The translations under genes were made by a program, and so were the position numbers. The notes beneath the pieces were generated by a model. That model was given only the letters and a program-made list of their open reading frames with translations. It was not told the DNA's origin and did no database searches. 33,293 nt of DNA from a virus: positions 1 to 33,293 of the IMG/VR virus record IMGVR_UViG_3300023184_000345; one strand, 5' to 3'. How positions within the stretch are numbered: the stretch's first letter is position 1; the number at the start of each line of letters is the position of its first letter. This document shows positions 22,222-27,836 of the stretch, one piece after another.

Positions 22222-22455
22222 ATGAACACTGACAAGTCTGGAGAGGGAAGGATACTCAGTCTATCCACCCTTGGAGAACCTATGTCTGAAGAAGAGTTTG
22301 AGGACAAAATGAACACCTACGAACTCGACCAACAGTATGCTGAGTACATCATGGAGCGCAGAAATGTTGGCAATGGAGAGATGCTAATCCGATTGATGGA
22401 GAGAGGCGAACTCTATGAGGATTTCAAAGAACACATCATGTTTGGCAGCAAATGA
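22222..22455 (+). CDS. Small acidic protein, paralogue of the gene at 23973
   Basis: 77 residues. After a 20-residue leader (MNTDKSGEGRILSLSTLGEP) the core reads EEEFEDKMNTYELDQQYAEY, IMERRNVGNGEMLIRLMERG and ELYEDFKEHIM. The same core, changed at many positions, is in the 60-residue protein at 23973 (EHQFEAAMRSF..., YIMDRASLENGDGIFRLMNS, YYEGFKEKM), so the two are paralogues. TTAATAGGAGTCAATA precedes the ATG. Overlaps the next gene by ATGA. Function unknown. Confidence 0.75.
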   Translation: MNTDKSGEGRILSLSTLGEPMSEEEFEDKMNTYELDQQYAEYIMERRNVGNGEMLIRLMERGELYEDFKEHIMFGSK

Positions 22456-23132
22456 TTCACTATCATGGAACCCCAATATCACCCATCAAAGCCATAGAAA
22501 CAATGGGTGGCAAGCATTTCTGTGTGTCCTATGCCAGACCTGATGACTTACAGAGATGTTTGCGCTTGGGACAGTCTTTGATGCTGGACAACGGCGCTTT
22601 TAGTGCAAAAACCCGTGGTTTGACCTTTGATATCAATGGATTCTACGAATGGGTTGAGCCTTTGCTGGTGCATCCACACTGGGCTGTAGTGCCTGATGTG
22701 ATTGATGGGACTGTTGAGCAACAGAAGGAAATGGTCAAAACTTGGCCCTTTCGCAAAGAGTTTGGCATTCCTGTCTGGCATCTAGGATTGCCAATTTCAT
22801 ACCTTCTTGAACTTTGCGACACCTGGGGACGAGTTTGCTTTGGATCGGCTGGTGAATTCTGGCAAATCGGCACTACCAAGTGGTGCGGCAAGATGGATGA
22901 AGCGTTCAATGCCATGACAAACACCTTTGGGCGGCAATTGCCTTGGGTGCATGGACTGAGGATGCTAGGACTGTCTTCTGGCCCTTGGCCCTTGGCTAGT
23001 GCAGATTCCACCAATGTGGCGCTACACCATGCCGAAAAACAGGTTTGTGCGGGTTGCATGGCAAAGCGCATAGATTCCACCAATCCACCAACCCTCTGGG
23101 AACAAAAACCATTACAGGAGATTTTGATTTGA
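22452..23132 (+). CDS. dpdA: DpdA-like 7-deazaguanine DNA transglycosylase (TGT-like)
   Basis: 226 residues. Motifs in TGT order: YHGTPI (4-9), LMLDNGAFS (43-51) with Asp46 matching the DSGGFQ aspartate, VVPDVIDG (79-86), WHLGLP (109-114), FGSAGEFW (130-137) matching GGLAVGE, WVHGLRMLG (165-173) matching the RYLMGVG block, and SADSTN (183-188) with Asp185 in place of the nucleophilic Asp. H192/H193 with C199 and C202 may be a remnant of the zinc site. TGTs exchange guanine for preQ bases in tRNA; DpdA relatives do this in DNA. It directly precedes a VUT-type transporter, TTGA-overlapped, which points to deazaguanine modification of phage DNA. Short for a TGT (about 370), normal for phage versions I know. 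Confidence 0.75.
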   Translation: MIHYHGTPISPIKAIETMGGKHFCVSYARPDDLQRCLRLGQSLMLDNGAFSAKTRGLTFDINGFYEWVEPLLVHPHWAVVPDVIDGTVEQQKEMVKTWPFRKEFGIPVWHLGLPISYLLELCDTWGRVCFGSAGEFWQIGTTKWCGKMDEAFNAMTNTFGRQLPWVHGLRMLGLSSGPWPLASADSTNVALHHAEKQVCAGCMAKRIDSTNPPTLWEQKPLQEILI

Positions 23133-23614
23133 TTTATCCAGCAATTTACATAGCCGCCCTAGTTACTGCCAATCTGTTGGTGGCATGGTTTGGCCCTTGG
23201 TTTAGCCCTATAAACGCCTTTGTTCTCATTGGATTGGACTTGTCATTGAGGGACAAACTCCATGAAGAATGGAAAAACGACAAACTGGTCTTGAAAATGG
23301 GTGGATTGATTGCGACAGCAAGTGTGGTTTCCTACTTGTGGAATCCAGCGGCAGGGCCAATTGCTTTGGCCTCATTTCTGGCATTTGCCCTTGCCATGAG
23401 TGCCGACACAATCGCCTATCATTTCTTGCGTGATAAGCCTTGGATGATTCGCTCAAATGGGTCAAATATTGCTGGGGCTGCCGTTGATTCATTGGTGTTT
23501 CCCACAATTGCTTTTGGCGGGTTGTTGTTGCACATTGTTGCTTTGCAATTCGTTGCCAAGATTGTCGGCGGGTTGATTTGGAGCAAAATTCTAAGCAGGA
23601 GACAAGATGTTTGA
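23129..23614 (+). CDS. VUT/YhhQ-family queuosine-precursor transporter
   Basis: 161 residues from TTG 23129, with AGGAG eight bases upstream; the stop of the transglycosylase overlaps it (TTGA). Five to six membrane helices. Motifs: AALVTANLLVAWFGP (residues 9-23), GLDLSLRDKLHE (35-46), AMSADTIAYHFLR (89-101) and RSNGSNIAGAAVDSLVFPTI (108-127), which fit the VUT (YhhQ) family of preQ0/preQ1 importers, where the last motif is the conserved core. It would bring the host-medium or host-derived precursor into the cell for the enzyme encoded just before. The ATG-initiated longer reading starts inside dpdA and lacks a site. Confidence 0.8.
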   Translation: MIYPAIYIAALVTANLLVAWFGPWFSPINAFVLIGLDLSLRDKLHEEWKNDKLVLKMGGLIATASVVSYLWNPAAGPIALASFLAFALAMSADTIAYHFLRDKPWMIRSNGSNIAGAAVDSLVFPTIAFGGLLLHIVALQFVAKIVGGLIWSKILSRRQDV

Positions 23615-23957
23615 AGACTTTTGGAAGGCTTGGCCTAGTAGTCCCAGAAAAGGGGCTAAATCGGCCTGTAAGAAGGTTTGGGACAAGTCCTACTGCGATA
23701 CCCAAGCAGATCAGATAATGAAGCACGTTGCTTGGATGAAGACCACAGAGCAGTGGCTAAAGGCAAATGGGGCGTTTATCCCTGCTCCCTTGGTGTATCT
23801 GAACCAACAACGCTGGGATGGTGCAGAAGTGCCTGAAATAGCGTTTAAACCGCTTGTAGACCCTGCCCTAGCCAAGATCAAGGCAGACATTGCCAAGGCA
23901 ACCCCAATGCCCCAGGAAGTGCGCCAGCGATTAGCCCAACTCAGAACAAGAAACTAA
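23607..23957 (+). CDS. Phage replication protein O C-domain-like / helicase-loader contact protein
   Basis: 116 residues, ATG behind GGAGACAAG and overlapping the transporter end. Pattern FWKAWPSSPRKGAKSACKKV, ADQIMKHVAWMK, TEQWLKANGAFIPAPLVYLN and QQRWDGAE is the domain found at the C-terminus of many phage replication initiators (the 'F..YP.K..K..A...W......YIP.P..WLNQ.RW' motif), which contacts the helicase or its loader. The DNA-binding N-terminal part of a full initiator is absent, so this may be a stand-alone adaptor. Replication role is inferred from family pattern. Confidence 0.65.
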   Translation: MFEDFWKAWPSSPRKGAKSACKKVWDKSYCDTQADQIMKHVAWMKTTEQWLKANGAFIPAPLVYLNQQRWDGAEVPEIAFKPLVDPALAKIKADIAKATPMPQEVRQRLAQLRTRN

Positions 23958-23972
23958 TTAAAGCAGACAGAC

Positions 23973-24155
23973 ATGACTGAACATCAATTTGAAGCCGCCA
24001 TGAGATCATTTCGACTCGAATTGGAATATAGAGACTACATCATGGACAGGGCCAGCCTTGAAAATGGTGATGGGATTTTCCGATTGATGAACAGTGGTGA
24101 TTATTATGAAGGCTTTAAAGAAAAGATGACAGGAAACCAAAATGAACAAAGATGA
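23973..24155 (+). CDS. Small acidic protein, paralogue of the gene at 22222
   Basis: 60 residues: MTEHQFEAAMRSFRLELEYR, then DYIMDRASLENGDGIFRLMN and YYEGFKEKMTGNQNEQR. Aligned to residues 21-74 of the protein at 22222 it shares the frame F-----M-------EY--YIM-R---NG---RLM--G--YE-FKE, with no gaps beyond one or two. The pair brackets the modification and replication genes, so a duplication followed by insertion or rearrangement is likely. Overlaps the next gene by 14 bases. Confidence 0.7.
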   Translation: MTEHQFEAAMRSFRLELEYRDYIMDRASLENGDGIFRLMNSGDYYEGFKEKMTGNQNEQR

Positions 24156-24384
24156 AGCACACCATTTGCTCAACAAACGAAAACAAGGGCTTGCCGTTGC
24201 ACAGTACCTTGTCGACTATGCCCTTGTTGTATCAGGAGACATTGGCCCATCTTGTTTTAATGGCAAAAACTCCAGGCTGGAAGGGTCAGGCATGGCACAG
24301 GGCACAGGAGTTAGAGAAATGCCCAACATACCTATGGCTTGGGATTTCGACCGATTTAATCAACACCATGAAAGCCCACAATGA
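24142..24384 (+). CDS. Small phage protein, MNKDEAHxLL type
   Basis: 80 residues. The first 35 residues, MNKDEAHHLLNKRKQGLAVA and QYLVDYALVVSGDIGP, match a short phage protein type ('MN.DEAH.LL...R.G......I..AL...GD'). After that the sequence (CFNGKNSRLEGSGMAQ) is low in pattern, while another frame (24260-24403) becomes protein-like. The stop overlaps the resolvase ATG at 24381 (ATGA), which supports this frame as real. A frameshift or overlapping gene is discussed in the findings. Confidence 0.65.
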   Translation: MNKDEAHHLLNKRKQGLAVAQYLVDYALVVSGDIGPSCFNGKNSRLEGSGMAQGTGVREMPNIPMAWDFDRFNQHHESPQ

Positions 24385-24403
24385 CGATTTGGATCGGGCT
24401 TGA
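24260..24403 (+). CDS. Possible overlapping small protein (47 aa)
   Basis: From ATG 24260 in a second frame: MAKTPGWKGQAWHRAQELEK, then CPTYLWLGISTDLINTMKAH and DDLDRA. Tryptophan placement (GWKGQAWHRAQEL) and helix pattern look real, but there is no ribosome site and it overlaps the genes at 24142 and 24381 by 125 and 23 bases. It may instead be a frame that joins the first part of 24142 through a shift. Low confidence. Confidence 0.3.
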   Translation: MAKTPGWKGQAWHRAQELEKCPTYLWLGISTDLINTMKAHNDDLDRA

Positions 24404-24881
24404 CCCGGGTTCCATCAGTGGCGCAGTTGGTGCATTGGATTCAAATGGCGATTATTTGGACTCTTTTATGATCGAGCATAGAGATAAAAATATATTGCCC
24501 CTCGTATTCAAAAATATGATATTGCGGTGCATTGATCCAAGGGAAGGGGCAGAGATTTGCATGGAATCCGTCCATAGTATGCCAAACCAAGGCGTTGCAA
24601 GTAGCTTCCAATTCGGGCGCGCAGTCGGTGTTATATCAGCGGTTGCTGAATTAACCCGTTACCCTTTTCATTTGGTAACCCCCCAGAAATGGAAAAAGTA
24701 TTTCCACCTGACTAGCGATAAAAACGAAAGCCTAGACCTAGCCCGTAGTTTTTGGCCTGAAGCCAAGCTAATCAGGAAAAAAGACGGAAACAGGGCAGAG
24801 GCATTATTAATTGCACTTTATTGGCGTGAGCAGATTAATGGCAAACAAGATAAACCCATCAAGAACCCAGACGGACTTTAA
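24381..24881 (+). CDS. RuvC-like Holliday junction resolvase
   Basis: 166 residues. WIGLDPGSISGAVGAL (residues 4-19) gives the first catalytic Asp (GLDPG); CMESVHSMPNQGVASSFQFG (about 57-76) gives the Glu; FHLVTPQKWKKYF is the conserved VxPxxWK block, and NRAEALLIALYW near the end gives the last acidic site (Glu where Asp is usual: xxxADALxIA). This is the phage and organellar RuvC-like layout. It would cut branched replication or recombination intermediates before packaging, working with the ERF annealing protein. Confidence 0.85.
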   Translation: MTIWIGLDPGSISGAVGALDSNGDYLDSFMIEHRDKNILPLVFKNMILRCIDPREGAEICMESVHSMPNQGVASSFQFGRAVGVISAVAELTRYPFHLVTPQKWKKYFHLTSDKNESLDLARSFWPEAKLIRKKDGNRAEALLIALYWREQINGKQDKPIKNPDGL

Positions 24882-25062
24882 ACTGGATTTAAGCCCAGAA
24901 CAAAGGGCCATTCTGGAATTGATCGGCGGCGGTAACATGACGCAAGGGTTGAAGGTCGCTATCGACCAAGCAGGGCACTTTTACAATTGTGGGCTTGACC
25001 CTGAAATGAACCTCAATTATGTGGGCCTTGTCACCACACTGCCGAACCAAGATGATGATTGA
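24838..25062 (+). CDS. Small putative DNA-binding protein
   Basis: 74 residues from ATG 24838: MANKINPSRTQTDFKLDLSP then EQRAILELIGGGNMTQGLKV and AIDQAGHFYNCGLDPEMNLN. 'KLDLSPEQRAILELIGGGNMTQGLKVAI' has the strand-helix-helix look of ribbon-helix-helix repressors (LSPEQRAxLxxxGGGNxxxGLR). Overlaps the resolvase end by 44 bases; an earlier ATG at 24811 has no site. Last gene of the + strand operon. Confidence 0.65.
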   Translation: MANKINPSRTQTDFKLDLSPEQRAILELIGGGNMTQGLKVAIDQAGHFYNCGLDPEMNLNYVGLVTTLPNQDDD

Positions 25063-25080
25063 CCCAAAAAATACCGCTAG

Positions 25081-25162
25081 AAGGGCTTAAAAGGGGCTTT
25101 AAGGGGCTTTTCTTGGTCAACCCAATGCACCCTACATGGTAGGGCTTGCAAGGGCTTAAAAG
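25081..25162. repeat. Short direct repeats AAGGGCTTAAAAG
   Basis: AAGGGCTTAAAAG is found at 25081-25093 and 25150-25162, with AAGGGGCTTT repeated at 25091-25110 between them. They lie in the 196-base gap between convergent operons. No gene seen there. Function unknown. Confidence 0.5.
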
Positions 25163-25171
25163 TGGGCAAAG

Positions 25172-25190
25172 AAAAACCGCCCGAAGGCGG
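25172..25190 (-). terminator. Intrinsic terminator of the - strand operon (UUCG loop)
   Basis: On the - strand CCGCC, TTCG, GGCGG, then TTTTTC: a 5-bp GC stem with the very stable C(UUCG)G loop and a U-run. It lies 69 bases beyond the last - strand stop (25259) and could also slow + strand transcripts from the gene ending at 25062. Confidence 0.8.
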
Positions 25191-25258
25191 CTTAGTTAGT
25201 GGTTAATGTTATCGTTTTCTAGTCAATATGCGAAGCAAAAGGGCTAATGTGGCATATA

Positions 25259-25432
25259 TCAAGGGTTTTCCCCTATCATCTTCAATGCCTGGGCTTTGCA
25301 TCGGTTTACTTGGGTTTTGGTTAGCCCTTGGGCTATTTGCATAGCAAGGGTTGAAGCTTGGGCCGCTTTATTATCATCTGGTGCAATGATGGCTAAAACA
25401 AGGGCTTGGGTTAATGCTTGGGATTGTGTCAT
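25259..25432 (-). CDS. Small helical hypothetical protein (57 aa)
   Basis: Reads MTQSQALTQALVLAIIAPDD, NKAAQASTLAMQIAQGLTKT and ends ALKMIGENP. The ATG at 25432 overlaps the stop of the gene before (ATGA), and codon use is even. The pattern (TQALxLAIxAPxDxKAxxAxxLAxxIAxGLT) is known to me from phages, without function. Last gene before the UUCG terminator. Confidence 0.7.
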   Translation of the reverse strand: MTQSQALTQALVLAIIAPDDNKAAQASTLAMQIAQGLTKTQVNRCKAQALKMIGENP

Positions 25433-25611
25433 TGGTTGACCTCTTCAGGGTTCATAATCCCACAAAAATCGAATATTGCAGAATCATACCCTGCCCTATA
25501 TTCGGCATAATACCGATCCATAAACGGGTTATTAGGTTCATATTCCCCATATAACCCATGATAAAAACCAAGGGCATAAGCTGCCCGTTTGTCCAATGTA
25601 ATTTGATCCAT
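25429..25611 (-). CDS. Small hypothetical protein (60 aa)
   Basis: From ATG 25611: MDQITLDKRAAYALGFYHGL then YGEYEPNNPFMDRYYAEYRA and GYDSAIFDFCGI. Tyr-rich; the pattern 'AYxLGFYxGxxG....NPF...Y..GYDxGxxD' is common in small phage proteins related to conserved hypothetical families. The ATG follows the stop of the 27-residue gene by two bases. Longer in-frame readings cover that gene and are less likely. Confidence 0.7.
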   Translation of the reverse strand: MDQITLDKRAAYALGFYHGLYGEYEPNNPFMDRYYAEYRAGYDSAIFDFCGIMNPEEVNQ

Positions 25612-25613
25612 GA

Positions 25614-25697
25614 TTAACCCCACAATCCAATGATTAACCAAAGGGCAGCAAAACACCCACAACACACCCAGCACACAATTTTATCGATGGTTTCCAT
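25614..25697 (-). CDS. Cysteine-rich membrane micro-protein (27 aa)
   Basis: METIDKIVCWVCCGCFAALW followed by LIIGLWG: a single hydrophobic helix with four cysteines in C-x2-CC-x-C. It is preceded by AGAAGGGGGG, its ATG shares the A of the preceding stop (TAATG) and its stop is two bases before the next ATG. The context is that of a real coupled gene. Very short, so function and even expression are unproven. Confidence 0.5.
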   Translation of the reverse strand: METIDKIVCWVCCGCFAALWLIIGLWG

Positions 25698-25876
25698 TAA
25701 AACCCCCCTTCTAATTGGATATCTTCTAATGTATTGATCAACCCATCAAAATCCTCACTTTTGCCAAGCATGTCGGCCATGGCAAAAACAATTGATTGAT
25801 CAATCCCATAAGTATCAGCGAGATCAATTAAGTAATCCGCACGGGTATCAAACCCGTTTTCTTTATAAATTGACAT
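25697..25876 (-). CDS. Small acidic hypothetical protein (59 aa)
   Basis: From ATG 25876: MSIYKENGFDTRADYLIDLA then DTYGIDQSIVFAMADMLGKS and EDFDGLINTLEDIQLEGGF. The pattern 'NGFxxRxDYLxxLAxxYGxxxxxVxxxAxxLGxxEDFDGLxxxLED' is a common short family in phages and bacteria (helical, acidic). AATAGGTG precedes the ATG; a TTG further upstream is an alternative. Confidence 0.75.
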   Translation of the reverse strand: MSIYKENGFDTRADYLIDLADTYGIDQSIVFAMADMLGKSEDFDGLINTLEDIQLEGGF

Positions 25877-25892
25877 ATAACACCTATTCAAC

Positions 25893-25960
25893 CCCGGAAA
25901 ATGCCGGGAAACATCCTAAACACAGCGTATAGGCCAAAACACACCCCTTAGGATGTGTTT
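25893..25960 (-). other. Two intercistronic stem-loops
   Basis: CCCGG-(6)-CCGGG at 25893-25908 and AAACACA-(10)-TGTGTTT at 25937-25960. On the - strand the second ends in TGTGTTTTGG, like a weak terminator after the gene that stops at 25975. The pair fills the 98-base gap before the 59-residue gene and may tune expression. Confidence 0.5.
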
Positions 25961-25974
25961 CAGTTTATGCGCTA

Positions 25975-26229
25975 TTAAATATTGCAACACCCGAAGCATG
26001 GTGCATCGATACAGCGGCCCCCCTTGTTTTGGTAATAATCTTTCCCGGCCACATTAAAAACGTGCGAGATATAACCCGGTTTTGTTGCTGTACGCTGTGC
26101 AAAGTAAACACCCATATCGTCATGTTCGCATAACCATGCTTTACGGGTTGATGTATCGAATTTAATGGTATCACCCGGATATATAGGTGAACCCGATACG
26201 CTACAGCGGCCCGGGTATTTTGCAGCCAT
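25975..26229 (-). CDS. Small cysteine-containing hypothetical protein
   Basis: 84 residues from ATG 26229, which shares bases with the previous stop (TAATG): MAAKYPGRCSVSGSPIYPGD, then TIKFDTSTRKAWLCEHDDMG and YYQNKGGRCIDAPCFGCCNI. 'AKYPGRCxxSGxPIxPGDxIxF' resembles the small zinc-ribbon-like proteins found in phages and actinobacteria that read 'AkypGrCa.Cg..I..G..I'. The five C-terminal Cys may bind metal. Function unknown. Confidence 0.7.
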   Translation of the reverse strand: MAAKYPGRCSVSGSPIYPGDTIKFDTSTRKAWLCEHDDMGVYFAQRTATKPGYISHVFNVAGKDYYQNKGGRCIDAPCFGCCNI

Positions 26230-26405
26230 TATTTTTTGCATGATGCGGCCCCCTGATAATATGCCCGAACATTATCCCGGTGTTGCTGTGCTTGTTCTTT
26301 GGTATCGAATCGGCCACCGATAGGGGTTTGGTGTGGCCCCCTGACAATAAACCAGCCCCCTAGTAATTTATTGTGGACAATTTTAATTGTTTTGGTCTTA
26401 TGCAT
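26229..26405 (-). CDS. Small basic hypothetical protein (58 aa)
   Basis: From ATG 26405: MHKTKTIKIVHNKLLGGWFI then VRGPHQTPIGGRFDTKEQAQ and QHRDNVRAYYQGAASCKK. 'GGWFIVRGPHxTPIxGRFxTKExAxxH' looks like a tiny beta-beta-alpha protein known from phages. GGGGGTTCATT precedes the ATG. Overlaps the gene before by 8 bases. Confidence 0.7.
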   Translation of the reverse strand: MHKTKTIKIVHNKLLGGWFIVRGPHQTPIGGRFDTKEQAQQHRDNVRAYYQGAASCKK

Positions 26406-27156
26406 AATGAACCCCCTTAATTTGGGTGAACCCGGTGATATCCCGTTTAGCCTTACCCTTTGCATACAATGCAACAACAACGGCCTTAGGTTCAATGTGT
26501 CGCACATCGGTGTTGTCCCCATCAATGACGGGCCAGCCCCTAAAATTGTCCGGGATATCCGCTTGTTTTTGGAAAACTACAGCAACCCTAGAATTATTGG
26601 GATTAGTCAATCCCTTGATCGATATGGGTTTTGGGGTAATCGCAGAAAAACTATAGGTAAGGTCATAATTTCCCGGGGTTTTACCGTTTAGGTTTCTGCC
26701 TGGGTGTTTTGTATAGTCATAAAACTGTACATCGGGAAACAATTCGAAGATGTTTTTGCCATCATGCACAATTAAATTCTCATAAGGGATATCACTTGTG
26801 CCATTAGGTCGCACCAAAGGGATAAACCCTTGTTTTTTGGCCTTGTTTTGTAATGTCCACACATCCGCAGCCAAAGACAACAAAAACGATTGTTGATGGT
26901 CATAGTAAAACCGGGTTTTGGCTATTCGTGCGTTTTGTACGCTATTAAATGCACCACGGCCCGCCGATTCTAGGCATCCAGCCATGCAGCCAGCCAGCGC
27001 AGCCATGGCGCAGATAGTGTGATCGGGTTTTAGGTAGACAATCCCGGTAAGGTAACCTATGGTTTCCCCTTTGATTGTCTTTGCGCTTGATTCGCCTAGA
27101 ATTGTTTTGTAGGTCAATCCAAGGTTTTTGATGATGGTTTTGTACGGATTTTTCAA
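26398..27156 (-). CDS. Conserved phage protein with Cys motif, possible TIM-barrel enzyme
   Basis: 252 residues from TTG 27156, with AATAGGTG upstream. Order of motifs: AKTIKGETIGYLTGIVYLKP (25-44), C49-x7-C57-x3-C61, CLESAGRGAFNSVQNARIAK (61-80), VRPNGTSDIPYE (115-126), FPDVQFYDYTK (140-150), YDLTYSFS (164-171) and VIDGDNTDVRH (210-220). I know this set from many phage and some bacterial proteins of unassigned function: strands ending in loop motifs NGTSD, YDYTK and DGD suggest a barrel with an active site, and the Cys cluster a metal site. Earlier ATG readings overlap the next gene and have no site. Function not known to me. Confidence 0.75.
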   Translation of the reverse strand: MKNPYKTIIKNLGLTYKTILGESSAKTIKGETIGYLTGIVYLKPDHTICAMAALAGCMAGCLESAGRGAFNSVQNARIAKTRFYYDHQQSFLLSLAADVWTLQNKAKKQGFIPLVRPNGTSDIPYENLIVHDGKNIFELFPDVQFYDYTKHPGRNLNGKTPGNYDLTYSFSAITPKPISIKGLTNPNNSRVAVVFQKQADIPDNFRGWPVIDGDNTDVRHIEPKAVVVALYAKGKAKRDITGFTQIKGVHYA

Positions 27157-27183
27157 AGTAACACCTATTGAAGAATGATTGAA

Positions 27184-27197
27184 GGGGCCGCAGCCCC
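27184..27197 (-). other. Intercistronic hairpin, copy 2
   Basis: GGGGCCGCAGCCCC, identical to 19630-19643, between the stop at 27206 and the ribosome site of the 252-residue gene. Perfect 5-bp stem with CGCA loop. Confidence 0.7.
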
Positions 27198-27205
27198 GGT
27201 TAAAT

Positions 27206-27418
27206 TTAAACCTTGGAAACGGACTCAAGGCCCGATTCACCAATGCCAGCCACATACCCAATGAAGAACATTACTTCATGGTCTTTGCCAATGATTTCGC
27301 TGTTATTGGTGAATACCGCACTAGTGAAGAATTGAACCGCGCCATTAGTGGCTTGATACGCTGCCAGCCACTTGTTCAGGGTTGAAATGTCTTGAGTGAA
27401 TCGTGCTTTGATAATCAT
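27206..27418 (-). CDS. First gene of the right - strand operon, small hypothetical protein
   Basis: 70 residues from ATG 27418, with AATAGGCG upstream: MIIKARFTQDISTLNKWLAA then YQATNGAVQFFTSAVFTNNS and DHEVMFFIGYVAGIGESGLE. A small mixed fold, no membrane helix long enough to span. As the promoter-proximal gene it may be expressed early. No family recognised. Longer in-frame reading upstream crosses the palindromic motif and promoter and is rejected. Confidence 0.65.
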   Translation of the reverse strand: MIIKARFTQDISTLNKWLAAYQATNGAVQFFTSAVFTNNSEIIGKDHEVMFFIGYVAGIGESGLESVSKV

Positions 27419-27531
27419 GATATTACGCCTATTGAGTTGATTGAAGAACCGCAGCTTCTTTGCTTTGGTCACTAATATTAACGGGTTTGCCAGTTGATCG
27501 GTGAGAGGGTTTACCCTAGTTTTCCCCACTA

Positions 27532-27561
27532 TTTATAGAATGAAAACCCTATGAACTACAA
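27532..27561 (-). promoter_or_regulatory. Candidate sigma70-type promoter for the right - strand operon
   Basis: On the - strand TTGTAG (27561-27556), 18 bases, TATAAA (27537-27532). An AGGGTTTACCCT site (27506-27517) lies just downstream of the -10, where a bound protein would block transcription. Confidence 0.5.
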
Positions 27562-27671
27562 AGTACTAAATAGGATAATGCTATCAGATGGTTAATGTTA
27601 GTAGGGATTGACTATTAGGGTTTCTACTAGGTATGGCCAATATGGTGCTTATGCAATTTACGCATAAACCG

Positions 27672-27685
27672 ACCGACCGGTCGGT
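27672..27685. promoter_or_regulatory. 14-bp perfect palindrome ACCGACCGGTCGGT
   Basis: Perfect inverted repeat preceded by a further ACCG and followed by TTAATTAATT. The sequence resembles operators bound by TetR-type repressors, but no TetR-family gene is in the window, so a host protein or an origin function is possible. Confidence 0.6.
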
Positions 27686-27814
27686 TAATTAATTCTCAGG
27701 GTATTCCCTAGTAGGACTTACCCTATCAGGGTTTACCCTTACTCGTTTACCCGTAGGTAGTTACCCTATTAGGGTTTGTGCTTACGCACAATCTCTTACA
27801 GGGTTTACCCTTAA

Positions 27815-27836
27815 GGGTTTGTAGGGGGGGAGGGGG
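27815..27836 (+). other. G-rich run, possible G-quadruplex
   Basis: GGG, six bases, seven Gs, A, five Gs: enough for four runs of three Gs with short loops. It separates the repeat block from the stem-loop block. Confidence 0.45.

Larger units (their letters stand above)
27506..27811. repeat. Iterated palindromic motif AGGGTTTACCCT and variants
   Basis: Exact copies at 27506-27517, 27728-27739 and 27800-27811. Variants: AGGGTATTCCCT (27698-27709) and ACCCTATTAGGGT (27763-27775, arms in reverse order). Single related sites lie outside this block at 28230-28241, 18982-18994 and 21417-21436. Each is an inverted repeat of AGGG(T) and (A)CCCT with a 2-4 base centre, as for a dimeric DNA-binding protein. 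Confidence 0.75.

Noticed and set aside
22200-22230. preQ1 riboswitch before the dpdA operon
   Set aside because: The small preQ1-I consensus is not seen by eye; needs an Infernal search to exclude other classes.
25063-25258. CRISPR-like array in the short AAGGGCTT repeats
   Set aside because: Repeats are 13 bases or less with uneven spacing and no unique spacers.
26299-26691. + strand frame of 130 codons over the 252-residue gene
   Set aside because: Antisense of a well-supported - strand gene with strong motifs.
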